Below, piece by piece: positions 33,922 through 42,727 of a stretch of DNA of 64,000 nucleotides. Location of the stretch: contig CAZQOQ010000033.1 of assembly GCA_964595205.1 (NCBI GenBank), forward strand, positions 124,001-188,000, written 5' to 3'. The notes under the pieces are model-generated. The model ran no database searches and had not been told where the DNA came from. It worked only from the letters and a program-made list of their open reading frames with translations. This DNA comes from JADKIH01 sp964595205. GTDB lineage: Bacteria > Bacteroidota > Bacteroidia > AKYH767-A > 2013-40CM-41-45. Each line of letters opens with the position of its first letter. The first letter of the stretch is position 1. A program made the position numbers and the translations under genes.

Positions 33922-34530
33922 TTACAGGTCTTCCACGATTATATATTCTATTTGCATGGTGTAAACACCCGGACGGTATGCTATACCCGGAACAATTTTC
34001 AAATCGACTTTAAATTGATAACACTGCGGATCCGTAAGATAACTCCCCGGTGTATTGGTTCCGATATGGACGAGGTCTGCACAATTCACCGGCGGATCTG
34101 GTGCGGATAAATGGTTACCTATCAAATCAAGAGTACTTGTTGCGATGTCCTGGATAGGAACATAACCTGAAATTTGTGACGTATTGCTCAGGTTGTGAAC
34201 GCGCATCTGTAAAATTGAAACAGGTGGCGCTCCGTTTCCGGTGCTGGTGTAATAAATCGCATTATCCCACGTTCCTGCAACAGTAGTGATGGATCCCACA
34301 TAGAGGTCCCATTGCGTTCCTATAGCCTCAATGTTGAAGGTTATCGCATTTGGTATCACTATTCCGTAGGTCAGCTTCTGAATATTATCGAATGTAAATT
34401 CAACATTCGATGAGGTAGCCAGGTCGATTGACACGGCCTGTGCAGATGCTTTGTCAATAGTCATGGCAAAATTGAAAAGCATAACCGACAGGACTATCGT
34501 ATATATTTTAATAATTCTTTGCATCAGCAA
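33922..34530 (-). CDS. Small secreted fimbrial-subunit-like protein (paralogue B)
   Basis: A 202-residue protein with a signal peptide cut near KASAQA. It is a diverged paralogue of the next upstream gene product: both share VEFTFDNIQK/VDFVFNTIQK, a GI...NA stretch, WDLY, a Cys- or Asn-containing middle, and a final strand after PG(V/Y)Y, ending in VEDL/TEDL. The C-terminal PGVYTMQIEYIIVEDL resembles the terminal strand of archaic (SCPU/Csu-type) fimbrial subunits. No T9SS sorting domain is present. It is the last gene of the usher-chaperone-like locus. Two cysteines (NCADL, QCYQF) could form a disulfide. Confidence 0.8.
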   Translation of the reverse strand: MLMQRIIKIYTIVLSVMLFNFAMTIDKASAQAVSIDLATSSNVEFTFDNIQKLTYGIVIPNAITFNIEAIGTQWDLYVGSITTVAGTWDNAIYYTSTGNGAPPVSILQMRVHNLSNTSQISGYVPIQDIATSTLDLIGNHLSAPDPPVNCADLVHIGTNTPGSYLTDPQCYQFKVDLKIVPGIAYRPGVYTMQIEYIIVEDL

Positions 34531-34690
34531 GTGGTAGAAAATCGATGTGTTTTTTGAATTTATTTTACTGTCTCAAAACACAACATTCAACAAGTTATAA
34601 ACTGTTTTTAGTCAGGAAAGTTTCATTTATCAATAAATGATTAGTCCGGAAATTCATATTCAGAAAGAAACATTCGCATTTTATCAAATA

Positions 34691-34721
34691 AAAAAAGCAT
34701 CCTTTTTAGGGGATGCTTTTT
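34691..34721 (-). terminator. Terminator after fimbrial-like gene A
   Basis: GCATCC (34697-34702) pairs with GGATGC (34711-34716); flanking A6 and T7 runs extend the stem and give a T-tail on either strand. It lies 20 bp past the stop of the 237-residue protein gene, so paralogue B beyond it is either read through at a lower level or has its own promoter. Confidence 0.75.
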
Positions 34722-34739
34722 TTAGAATGTTACTATTTC

Positions 34740-35453
34740 TTATAAGTCCTCAGTTAACGTGAAAACCACTTCAAGATCATAGTAACCCGGCTGGGCATAT
34801 GGAGTAGCAGGAGGGAAAGCAGCTGCTGCTTCAATAGGATATTGCGCTGCTAAATCAGGGAAAGAAGCAGGCACGCCTGGTTTGATACGATAGTGAACGA
34901 GGAATTTGTTAGTCAACGGGCTTGCAGTAGATGTTGCAGGAGCGTAGCTGTTGGCAACACCGGTTGCAAATTCACCTGCCATGAACTGTGTGTTCACGGT
35001 TGGAGTGAGAGAAGCGGTATTAGTACCACCACTGCTGGTAAGACCCATGAAGCTGTTAAGTGTGTTAGCAGCTGCAACTGAGTTCGGCTGTACAGACTGA
35101 ACCTCTAAAATTTCAGAAGGCAGTGTTCCCTGGCCGTTAATACCGGAGCCATAAGCAATCTGTTGTGTCCAGAATTGTGTGCTCGGCTGGCAATAAAGAT
35201 CCCATGGTACAGTAGACTCAACTTCGAGTCGTGTAGCATTGTACTTTGTAATACCAACCTGGTATTTTTGAATTGTATTAAATACGAAATCAACTTGTGG
35301 TTCAGTTGTCATATTTAATTCCAGGATTCCCTGGAGGTCCATTGTAACGGCAACATATTCCTGGTCGGAAAGCTGTGCGTTTGCGTTACCTACTGAAAGC
35401 ATTCCAACGATGGCTGCTCCCAGTATTAATTTAGTGCTTAAGGATTTTTTCAT
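34740..35453 (-). CDS. Small secreted fimbrial-subunit-like protein (paralogue A, likely major subunit)
   Basis: A 237-residue protein with a signal peptide (MKKSLSTKLILGAAIVGML... cut after ANAQ). Low charge and rich in Ala, Thr, Ser, Gln and Asn, as in structural subunits. It shares with paralogue B the block VDFVFNTIQKYQVGI...WDLY and the C-terminal PGYYDLEVVFTLTEDL, preceded by FLVHYRIKPGV. It is followed by a strong terminator, a common design for an abundant major subunit. A T-run of about 12 at 35466-35477 lies in its leader. Family not recognised by name; the fimbrial role is inferred from gene context and the C-terminal strand pattern. Confidence 0.82.
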   Translation of the reverse strand: MKKSLSTKLILGAAIVGMLSVGNANAQLSDQEYVAVTMDLQGILELNMTTEPQVDFVFNTIQKYQVGITKYNATRLEVESTVPWDLYCQPSTQFWTQQIAYGSGINGQGTLPSEILEVQSVQPNSVAAANTLNSFMGLTSSGGTNTASLTPTVNTQFMAGEFATGVANSYAPATSTASPLTNKFLVHYRIKPGVPASFPDLAAQYPIEAAAAFPPATPYAQPGYYDLEVVFTLTEDL

Positions 35454-35643
35454 TTTGGGTTTGTGTTTTTTTTTTTTGATGAATTGAACAAATATGTGTT
35501 TTTTATGATTGGTCGTGTAATTAAAACATCCTGTAATCTTACAGTTTAATCACACTGTGGTTTTTAACTGATTTTTTTCTAACCGGAGTCTTGTTGCGTT
35601 TCGATATGTGTTATGCAGATCATAGATTATTTATTAATAGGTT

Positions 35644-36477
35644 TTATTTTTTGTTTTTTATTACGATTTCGGTTTCGGCAGCCTGAACATTTTCCCTGCT
35701 TCCATAATCAACCACACCGAGCACTGAATATTTCCCTTCCATCAGTGAAGGCGACAGGGTGAATTTGATTTCCCTGGAAGCGCCGGGCAATAATGTATAT
35801 GCTATCGGTTTCTGTCTTTCTTCTGTTCCATTACCCAGATTGGTATATTCAAGGTATGATACACAGTCAAGGATTGCTTCACCGGAATTGTTCACGCGCA
35901 TCATTACGATTCGCATCGAATCATTATCTGTAGTGATTTCGGAGAAACTTTCTATCTGTGCATTTTTCAGGGTTACTGTTGGCGGTGACTGGAAGATGTG
36001 GATGACGAACTGGAATGTCTCGGTAATACCCATTCCGATCATGTCCTTATCACCCTCTGCCTGTGGCATCTTTTCCTTTGCCATCTTTACCATCATCGAA
36101 GCCCACTTTACTTTATTTGCCTCTGGTGCGGATGGAACCTGCATCAGCACTTTTATTTTTTTTGTCTCGCCTGCGCCAAGTTCAAAGAACGATGGGTCTG
36201 CGCTTAACCACTGGGAACACGAGTTTTCGCTTTCACCGGCCTTCATGATCTTACTTTTTCCCTGTACACCGCTCGGCTCAAAGTCGCCAAACGAAACGAT
36301 GAACGACTGGCTGCTGGTAGAGCTGTTTGTAAGAGTTACTTCCTGCACTTTTGATTCTCCCACCGGTGTCTTATAATAAAGTCGACTGGGTGAGATCGAA
36401 ACGTTTTGAGCATTCATGGACAATGCCGCAAAACTTAACAAACTGATTAAAGTGATTTTTTTGGTTTTCATAGACAT
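35644..36477 (-). CDS. PapD-like periplasmic chaperone
   Basis: A 277-residue periplasmic protein with a signal peptide ending MNAQ. Domain 1 (about 25-150) is an Ig fold of PapD type: VSISPSRLYYKTPVG, VTLTNSSTSSQSFIVSF, then QWLSADPSFFELGAGETKKI. TFQFVIHIFQSPP (154-166) matches the F1/G1 strand and linker position of chaperones (compare IKLFYRP). Domain 2 (about 167-277) ends KYSVLGVVDYGS...ETEIVIKNKK. It has two cysteines. It lies 50 bp behind the barrel gene and 190 bp before the subunit gene. Alternatives such as a generic Ig-like periplasmic protein are possible, but order and layout favour chaperone. Confidence 0.78.
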   Translation of the reverse strand: MSMKTKKITLISLLSFAALSMNAQNVSISPSRLYYKTPVGESKVQEVTLTNSSTSSQSFIVSFGDFEPSGVQGKSKIMKAGESENSCSQWLSADPSFFELGAGETKKIKVLMQVPSAPEANKVKWASMMVKMAKEKMPQAEGDKDMIGMGITETFQFVIHIFQSPPTVTLKNAQIESFSEITTDNDSMRIVMMRVNNSGEAILDCVSYLEYTNLGNGTEERQKPIAYTLLPGASREIKFTLSPSLMEGKYSVLGVVDYGSRENVQAAETEIVIKNKK

Positions 36478-36527
36478 TTACTGGTTTAATTAGACGGTTT
36501 AACGTATTTAATTTCTTTTCGATGCAT

Positions 36528-39467
36528 TTATTTGTCTGTTTCGATGTCCGGATTATTAAATTTTTTGATCTCCATCTTACGTTTTTTCTCTATAGCATTA
36601 AACGTAATTGAGAAGTTCTCATAGTTTCTTGAAAGGTCAAGATGGATTTTGTTTTGGATAAATGTGAAATTATCTCCAAGCACTGCTTCATTAATGCTCA
36701 ACAAATATTGTCCTGTTGGCAGATTTATTACAAATCCGCCCTTTTCATCAGTGAGTACCGAATAGGATTTTCCTGATGAATCCATTGCAGTGATCCGGAT
36801 TCTTGAGAGATCCATTGCAATTTCGTTCGCTGCATATTTATCTCTTTCAACCAGGATGGAGCCTTTGATCCTTACACCTTTCGTGAGCGGTATGTACAGT
36901 GGCTTCTTAGAGTCCAGCTTGTATTCCAGGTCTCCGGCATCAAACCATTCTCCGTTTGGAACAAGTGAAGTGCATTTAATCCGGTATACTCCTGCCGGAA
37001 TATTTTCATACGAAACTTCACCTTTACCATTGGTAATAAAATCTTCGCCATTGTCGCGGTCCAGAGTTGCTGAATCATCGGAGGCATTGAAAATGGAATT
37101 CGCCCTGATGTTCACGAGAATGTTCTCGACTCCTTCTTCACCCTGATCCTGCTTATGATTTCCATTGACGTCTTTAAAGATAACCGCATGAAGAGTCATG
37201 AATTTTTTCCCTGGAATAGGTATTCCGAATTGCTTCCTCACACCAAAGCCAATATTCATTTCACTGTCTGAGATTTTTTCAAACTCTCGTCTTGACGTCG
37301 ATTCGTCGACAAGCGGATTGGCACCCTGTGAAGTGCTGAAGAAGGAAGCATAGAATGAAAGCCTCAATCCATTTTTCGAATAGTAGAATAATTCCGGTCT
37401 TAACCTGAAATTTACTTTTTCGAAGTATGTATCATAAAGCAGATTTCCCGTAGTTGAGAGAAGAAGTTTTTCACCACTCATCCAGTAATCATAAGAACCG
37501 ATCAGGTAAACGGACTGTGGTGTGATATGATCATTGACAAACCGGGCCTGTTCTGCAAGCTGGTTGGCGCCATACGAATAGCGCAAGCTCAGATACATTT
37601 TTTCCCATCTCGCATAAATATTTGCCCTTGCAACAAAGAAATCAGGCATCGAATAATCTACCGCTTTCGCATAACCCAGGGCGCCCATCGTAGAGAACCT
37701 GACATTGGAAATGTTCTTCGGATTGTATTCTATGCCAACGAATCGTGTCGCTACTCTTAAGATCTGGTTTTCTTCCCAGCGATAGGTCGGTTTAATTGCA
37801 AGTGTATAATTCGGTGTATTGATTCCCCACCTGAACTCATAGCGATCCGAATGGACCATATTGCCTGTTACCAGGACTCCATTGGCGAAATAAGAAGGGT
37901 GTTGTGAAAAGTTCTGCGTCGATAGTGCGAAATTGTTTCTCTGGCTCGATGCCCAGCTTGTTCTGGTCGTAAACATCTGTACGCCTCTCGCGAGAATGTA
38001 TTCCGGAGTGCCGTATGAATTACCTGCCGAGAAGAAGACTGATTTATAGGAGCCGGAATAATTTATGTCATAGCCGTAACCATTCACTTTTTGTGTTATC
38101 AGCTGGTCAACGGAATATCCTCCGCCAATTAATACCTGGTGACGTGGATTGATTTTTCCTGAAACAAACGAACTATAGATGTCATTTTTCTGACGAAGGG
38201 CAAAATTGTCGTTATGACTGTAGATACTCGTCAGGTTGAAACGCTGGTGACGGAAATTATAGTAGCCGCCATACCCTTCGGAGGTAAATTTACTGAAGAA
38301 CTCAGGAGAGCGCGTATACATCGCACCGACAGTATGTTGTTTATATGTATAGGAACCCTTTACTCCGCGACCGGTAAGTAAACTCCGTCCCCATCCATTC
38401 ACTTCTCCGATTTCAAGTGTTTTCGTGTCGTCGAAATATCCAACATAATTGTTTGTTCCTAAAAGCGTATTCGAGTTGAAATAACTATTGATAAATACAG
38501 TCTGAAAACGATAGGTAATTAAACGGTTTCCCTGGAGCGTCGTGTTGCCATATGCATCCAGCGACATGGTCGTGCTGTTTGACAATGCATCATAAACATT
38601 TGCTTCGAGTGTGAGCGGAAGAGACGCCCGTGCAAAATCATTTGAACGCGCAACATTTCCGGTTTTGGTAAACTGGCTTGTTCCGCTCCATGAAGTATTA
38701 CTGCTTACAGCTCGTGCGGATACCTGCACGGAAAAGGATTCTTTTGTCGGGGTCGATTTCAGATCCGCATCTTTTCCTTTTGTAGAACGGAGCGCCGGTT
38801 TCCTGATCACCGGGAAATTCAGAATCGTATCCGATCCTGCCGGGAGAGGAACAGTGAAACTCAGCAATGCCGCACCGCCGTCTTTTTGCCTCAGAATTTC
38901 CAGCCTGCGGTCTGGCAGGATAGTCACCCTGATTTCTTCGTCTGAGTTTCCATTGTTGCTTAATAAAACCTGGAACCCTGAAGAGTCGTTATCGTTGGTG
39001 AAGAACTGATGCTTGACCGGAATCCTTGCCGTCCAGTTTGACCTGGCGGGAAATGTAACATACCAGTTTTGTGCAACAAACTGCACGTTCTTTTCAGATT
39101 CGACTGTTACTGTTACTATATAACTGGTACCACCTTTTACGAATTTGTCAGGAACCACGCGAATTGGAAGAAATATGGAATCGTTTGCTGGAATTTCAAA
39201 GATTTTATCTTTCTGTCCGAGAATTTCCCATCCTGAAGGAACCGAACATTTAATCCGAAATCCTACAATTCTGTTAGTATTGTTTTTTAGCCTGAAAACA
39301 TTACTTGCAACTTCGTTGGGGGTGATGGAAGTGTTATTCTGTACAAAGTCTGCATCGATTCCAAACTGCGAAGCATATATATTATTTATGCCCGCTGTCA
39401 TTGTTAGCAGAACCGCACAGATGATAACAAAGTGCAATTTCAAAATATAAAATTTTATTGTTTTCAC
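36528..39467 (-). CDS. Usher-like outer-membrane barrel with Ig-like terminal domains
   Basis: A 979-residue protein starting at GTG 39467, with a signal peptide ending near NNIYAS. Residues about 40-150 are a NEW3/Ig-like domain (ANDSIFLPIRVVPDKFVKGG); about 150-285 is a second beta domain. About 285-745 is a long run of amphipathic aromatic strands (GYGYDINYSGSYKSVFFSAGNSYG-type) as in a beta-barrel of 20 or more strands. The C-terminal ~230 residues carry two transthyretin-like folds: VIFKDVNGNHKQDQGEEGVE, then RIKGSILVERD...GGFVINLPTGQYLLSI. Barrel plus terminal Ig-like modules is the usher plan, and a PapD-like chaperone gene follows. I cannot identify a plug domain, so usher is an inference. 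Confidence 0.72.
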   Translation of the reverse strand: MKTIKFYILKLHFVIICAVLLTMTAGINNIYASQFGIDADFVQNNTSITPNEVASNVFRLKNNTNRIVGFRIKCSVPSGWEILGQKDKIFEIPANDSIFLPIRVVPDKFVKGGTSYIVTVTVESEKNVQFVAQNWYVTFPARSNWTARIPVKHQFFTNDNDSSGFQVLLSNNGNSDEEIRVTILPDRRLEILRQKDGGAALLSFTVPLPAGSDTILNFPVIRKPALRSTKGKDADLKSTPTKESFSVQVSARAVSSNTSWSGTSQFTKTGNVARSNDFARASLPLTLEANVYDALSNSTTMSLDAYGNTTLQGNRLITYRFQTVFINSYFNSNTLLGTNNYVGYFDDTKTLEIGEVNGWGRSLLTGRGVKGSYTYKQHTVGAMYTRSPEFFSKFTSEGYGGYYNFRHQRFNLTSIYSHNDNFALRQKNDIYSSFVSGKINPRHQVLIGGGYSVDQLITQKVNGYGYDINYSGSYKSVFFSAGNSYGTPEYILARGVQMFTTRTSWASSQRNNFALSTQNFSQHPSYFANGVLVTGNMVHSDRYEFRWGINTPNYTLAIKPTYRWEENQILRVATRFVGIEYNPKNISNVRFSTMGALGYAKAVDYSMPDFFVARANIYARWEKMYLSLRYSYGANQLAEQARFVNDHITPQSVYLIGSYDYWMSGEKLLLSTTGNLLYDTYFEKVNFRLRPELFYYSKNGLRLSFYASFFSTSQGANPLVDESTSRREFEKISDSEMNIGFGVRKQFGIPIPGKKFMTLHAVIFKDVNGNHKQDQGEEGVENILVNIRANSIFNASDDSATLDRDNGEDFITNGKGEVSYENIPAGVYRIKCTSLVPNGEWFDAGDLEYKLDSKKPLYIPLTKGVRIKGSILVERDKYAANEIAMDLSRIRITAMDSSGKSYSVLTDEKGGFVINLPTGQYLLSINEAVLGDNFTFIQNKIHLDLSRNYENFSITFNAIEKKRKMEIKKFNNPDIETDK

Positions 39468-39770
39468 TTGTCATATAAACGCGACGAAAAAAAATAAGTA
39501 TTCCGAATTCAATCCGGATATTACAGTTTTGAAATTTTTTTAAAATGATTTAATCACCAAAAATGAACGAAAAAACAAGTCAGAGAAAAACTGTAAGTAT
39601 TAATCATTAATTGGCGAAACTTTACAACGCTTAATTTTTCGGGATTCGGATTTTTCTCATTTCTCGTGAAAAATAAATATGGGAAAATAAAACATCGTGC
39701 AAGTTTGATTCAACTTTTTGAATGAAAAGAAACCTAAAAAGTGGGGTTGATTTTTTAATATCTTTTGAAA
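39468..39770. other. 303-bp AT-rich intergenic region
   Basis: Upstream of the usher-like gene and downstream of the photolyase stop. It is AT-rich with no open frame of note. CATTTTTG on the minus strand around 39565 is one base from the -7 consensus, but no -33 box fits. Nothing else is seen. Confidence 0.5.
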
Positions 39771-41066
39771 CTACATGTTTTTAAAAAAATCCAGGCAACG
39801 TTTTCTGGCAAAAGTATAATCAACAATCCGTTCAGGATAGGATGTAGTCTCCAGTTCCGGTATCCATTTTTTAATATAGATCTGTTTGGGATCAAATCGT
39901 TTTGTCTGTTCATCCATATTGAAAATTCTAAAATACGGTGCAGCATCAACTCCCGTCCCGGCGCTCCATTGCCAGCCGCCGTTATTTGAAGCCAGTTCAA
40001 AATCCAGAAGTTTTTCAGCAAAATATGCTTCTCCCCACCGCCAGTCGATCAGCAGATATTTTGTAAGGAACATGGCGGTGATCATTCGCAAACGGTTATG
40101 CATGAATCCGGTTTCATTAAGTTCGCGCATTCCGGCATCTACGATAGGGTAACCGGTTTTGCCTTCACACCATCGATTAAAATCCATTTCATTATTCAGC
40201 CACTTCAGACGGTCGTATGCCGGCTTGAACGATCGTTCAGTCACGTGCGGAAAATGCCAGAGAATGTACATGTAAAATTCCCTCCATATTAATTCATTCA
40301 CCCATTTGTCGCTGAGATTCCAAGCACGGTTAACGAGATGGCGGATACTGACTGTGCCAAAGCGCAGATGAACGCTTATCCTCGAGGTGCCGGCAATTGA
40401 CGGAATGTCCCTCGTCTCTGAATAATTTTTCAATAATGCCTCACCCGGTTCGTTCTCGGGAAAATCAATTTTCATGTCCTCAAAACCAATTTCATCGAGG
40501 GAAATGACAGGTGCATTTTTAATTTTCAGGAAGTTTTTAAAATGATCACCGGTTTCAAAAGTCTTTCTGTGTGTATCGCTGATCGTCTTCCTCCATTTGT
40601 TCATGTAAGGCGTAAAAACGGTATATGGTTTTCCGTCGTCTTTTACGATTTCATCTTTTTCAAAAATGACCTGGTCTTTGAATGTATGGAAGCTGGTGTC
40701 GCTGGATTTCAGGAGCTGTCGTATCACTTCATCGCGTGCGACAGCATAGGGCTCGTAATCGTGGTTGGTAAACACATCTTCGATCTTGTATTCTGCAGCC
40801 AGTTGTTTCCAGGCATCAGTCGGCTTGCCGTATTTCACAACAAGTCCCGATCCGTTTTTCTTTAGCTCTTCATTTATTTTTTCGAGCTGACGATGAATGA
40901 AGACGAGCCGCCTGTCTTTCTTATTTTCGAGTTTGTCCAGAATGTTGGTGTCGAAAATAAAAACGGGAAGTACAGGTTTGCCTGAACGAAGTGCGTGAAA
41001 TAATCCTGTATTGTCGTGCAAACGCAAATCACGCCGGAACCAGAAAATATTAATTGGCATTTGCAT
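39771..41066 (-). CDS. Cryptochrome/DNA photolyase (class I CPD type)
   Basis: A 431-residue flavoprotein. The N-terminal antenna-binding alpha/beta domain begins IFWFRRDLRLHDNTGLFHAL. The FAD-binding domain shows GTSRISVHLRFGTVSIR, ELIWREFYMYILWHFP, TGYPIVDAGMRELNETG, MHNRLRMITAMFLTK and NNGGWQWSAGTGVDAAPYFR, the usual FAD and Trp-relay segments. It is expected to reverse UV-induced cyclobutane dimers with blue light. It follows the epimerase-like gene by 15 bp on the same strand; this pairing suggests joint expression. Confidence 0.95.
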   Translation of the reverse strand: MQMPINIFWFRRDLRLHDNTGLFHALRSGKPVLPVFIFDTNILDKLENKKDRRLVFIHRQLEKINEELKKNGSGLVVKYGKPTDAWKQLAAEYKIEDVFTNHDYEPYAVARDEVIRQLLKSSDTSFHTFKDQVIFEKDEIVKDDGKPYTVFTPYMNKWRKTISDTHRKTFETGDHFKNFLKIKNAPVISLDEIGFEDMKIDFPENEPGEALLKNYSETRDIPSIAGTSRISVHLRFGTVSIRHLVNRAWNLSDKWVNELIWREFYMYILWHFPHVTERSFKPAYDRLKWLNNEMDFNRWCEGKTGYPIVDAGMRELNETGFMHNRLRMITAMFLTKYLLIDWRWGEAYFAEKLLDFELASNNGGWQWSAGTGVDAAPYFRIFNMDEQTKRFDPKQIYIKKWIPELETTSYPERIVDYTFARKRCLDFFKNM

Positions 41067-41081
41067 GAGCGGATTCAGGAT

Positions 41082-41975
41082 TTATAAGAGTTCGGTAAGG
41101 CATTTATCGAGATCGGTGTGAAGAAAATTAAAGCCTGCCATCCTGATTTTTTCATTGGAGACACGCTGTCCGTTTAAAACAATAGCTGCCTTTTCTCCGA
41201 GAAAAATCTTCAGAAGAAAAGACGGAATGTTGAAAGGCCAGACGGGACGATGAATGGCGGAGCCGATCTTTTTGATAAATATTTGGTTTGTCACCGGGCC
41301 GGGACTTACGGCATTATATATCCCATGAATATTATTTTTGTCGATGGCAAAGTTAAACAGGCGGCAGAGATCATTTATGTGTATCCACGACATGTATTGT
41401 CTGCCGTTGCCGAGCGGGGCGCCGGCAAATAATTTTACCGGGAGGGCTAATGCTGGAAGCACTCCCCCGTTTTTTGCAAGCACAAGTCCGATACGGAAAA
41501 TCACCACCCTTAACCCGAGAGTCTCAAACTGCCGCGCAGCTTTTTCCCACTCCATGCATGTGGTTCCCATAAAGTCTTCGGGTGCCCTGAAATCTTCTTC
41601 GATCCAGACATCGCCGGTATCGCCATAATAACCAACGGCAGAAGCCGAAATGAAAGTATTGACACGATTAGGAGTGGATTTCAGTTTTTCGAATAACAAT
41701 GTGGCGCTGTCGACACGGCTGTTTACTATTTCTTTCTTATAGGAATTTGTCCACCGCTTATCGGCAATTCCTGCACCTGCGAGGTGGATGATGGTACCTG
41801 CGCCAGAAAAGCAGGAGACGTCCATCGATCTTTTTTCTACATCCCACAGGTAGGAGGAAACGGAAGAATTTAATTTACGGCCTAAGACAGAGACCTCTTT
41901 TCCCATCGACTTCAAATGCGGAATTAAATGAGAACCCAGGAAACCATTTCCACCAGTAATGAGCACTTTTTCCAT
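41082..41975 (-). CDS. TIGR01777-type epimerase (SDR superfamily)
   Basis: A 297-residue extended short-chain dehydrogenase-like protein of the YfcH/SulA group. The Rossmann motif is VLITGGNGFLGSHLIPHL. ISASAVGYYGDTGD is the Tyr-containing catalytic region seen in this family, and VVIFRIGLVLAKNGG and YMSWIHINDL are further landmarks. Its substrate is not established. It ends 15 bp before the photolyase gene. YfcH-like genes neighbour photolyase genes in several Gram-negative groups, as far as I recall. Confidence 0.92.
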   Translation of the reverse strand: MEKVLITGGNGFLGSHLIPHLKSMGKEVSVLGRKLNSSVSSYLWDVEKRSMDVSCFSGAGTIIHLAGAGIADKRWTNSYKKEIVNSRVDSATLLFEKLKSTPNRVNTFISASAVGYYGDTGDVWIEEDFRAPEDFMGTTCMEWEKAARQFETLGLRVVIFRIGLVLAKNGGVLPALALPVKLFAGAPLGNGRQYMSWIHINDLCRLFNFAIDKNNIHGIYNAVSPGPVTNQIFIKKIGSAIHRPVWPFNIPSFLLKIFLGEKAAIVLNGQRVSNEKIRMAGFNFLHTDLDKCLTELL

Positions 41976-42191
41976 TATAATACGGCAATAAGTCTTGAGT
42001 TAGAAATCAAGTATCCTGAAAAAAATATCAAATTCCAATCTTTGATATAGGGTTGATTATTGTCTGCTGGTTTTTAAGCCATTAACTATTGACAATAACA
42101 GGCAGAATTCATTGATTTTGAAACATCCTTTTAAGGCTATTTTCCAGGATTGTTTATACTCTTTAATCGTTGAGAATAATTAAACAATGTA

Positions 42192-42222
42192 TTTGCACGT
42201 ATTAAAAATTATCATACTTTTG
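42192..42222 (+). promoter_or_regulatory. Consensus promoter of the rplM operon
   Basis: TTTG at 42192-42195, a spacer of exactly 19 nt, and TACTTTTG at 42215-42222. Every defined base of the Bacteroidota consensus is present. The transcript should start near 42228, leaving a ~50-nt leader before the GTG start at 42279. Confidence 0.75.
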
Positions 42223-42249
42223 CAACCCCTTCTTAATAGGCTAAAATCT

Positions 42250-42263
42250 AAGGGAAAACCCTT
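42250..42263 (+). promoter_or_regulatory. Short hairpin in the rplM leader
   Basis: AAGGG and CCCTT form a 5-bp stem with an AAAA loop, 16 nt before the start codon. Ribosomal-protein leaders often carry autoregulatory structures; this one is small, so the role is a guess. Confidence 0.35.
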
Positions 42264-42278
42264 TAAATCAATAAAAAA

Positions 42279-42722
42279 GTGGATGCTTTAAGTTATAAAA
42301 CCATTTCTGCAAATGCCCAGACAGTTAATAAGAAATGGGTCATTGTGGATGCTCAGGATCAAATAGTTGGCCGTCTTTCTTCGGAAGTCGCAAAAATTTT
42401 GCGTGGGAAGCACCGGCCCGATTATACACCTCATGTCGATTGCGGTGATTATGTAATAATTATCAATGCGGAAAAAGTCCGTTTTACGGGTAATAAAATG
42501 AACGAGAAAGAGTATGTTCATTATACGGGTTATCCGGGCGGGCAGCGTTTTGCTACACCGACAGAGTGGTTAAAGAAGAATCCTGCTTTGATACTCGAGA
42601 ATTCGATTCGCGGAATGCTTCCAAAGAACAGGCTGGGTCGTGAAATTTTCAGAAACCTTCACGTTTACTCAGGAAAAGATCATCCTCATACAGCACAGAA
42701 ACCAACAGAAATTAAATTTTAA
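42279..42722 (+). CDS. rplM: 50S ribosomal protein L13
   Basis: A 147-residue ribosomal protein. It starts with GTG; the following residues DALSYKTISANA agree with the conserved N-terminus of Bacteroidota L13, which decides this start. KWVIVDAQDQIVGRLSSEVAKILRGKH and ENSIRGMLPKNRLGREIFRNL are L13 signatures. First gene of the operon rplM-rpsI-rpsB-tsf. Confidence 0.98.
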   Translation: MDALSYKTISANAQTVNKKWVIVDAQDQIVGRLSSEVAKILRGKHRPDYTPHVDCGDYVIIINAEKVRFTGNKMNEKEYVHYTGYPGGQRFATPTEWLKKNPALILENSIRGMLPKNRLGREIFRNLHVYSGKDHPHTAQKPTEIKF

Positions 42723-42727
42723 TATTC

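Noticed and set aside
35759..36376. 205-codon open frame antisense to the chaperone gene
   Set aside because: Overlaps a gene with signal peptide and Ig-fold pattern; the antisense product has no recognisable features.
42057..42098. 8-bp inverted repeat TTATTGTC/GACAATAA before the rplM promoter
   Set aside because: Short, AT-rich and expected by chance in such sequence; no link to a known operator.
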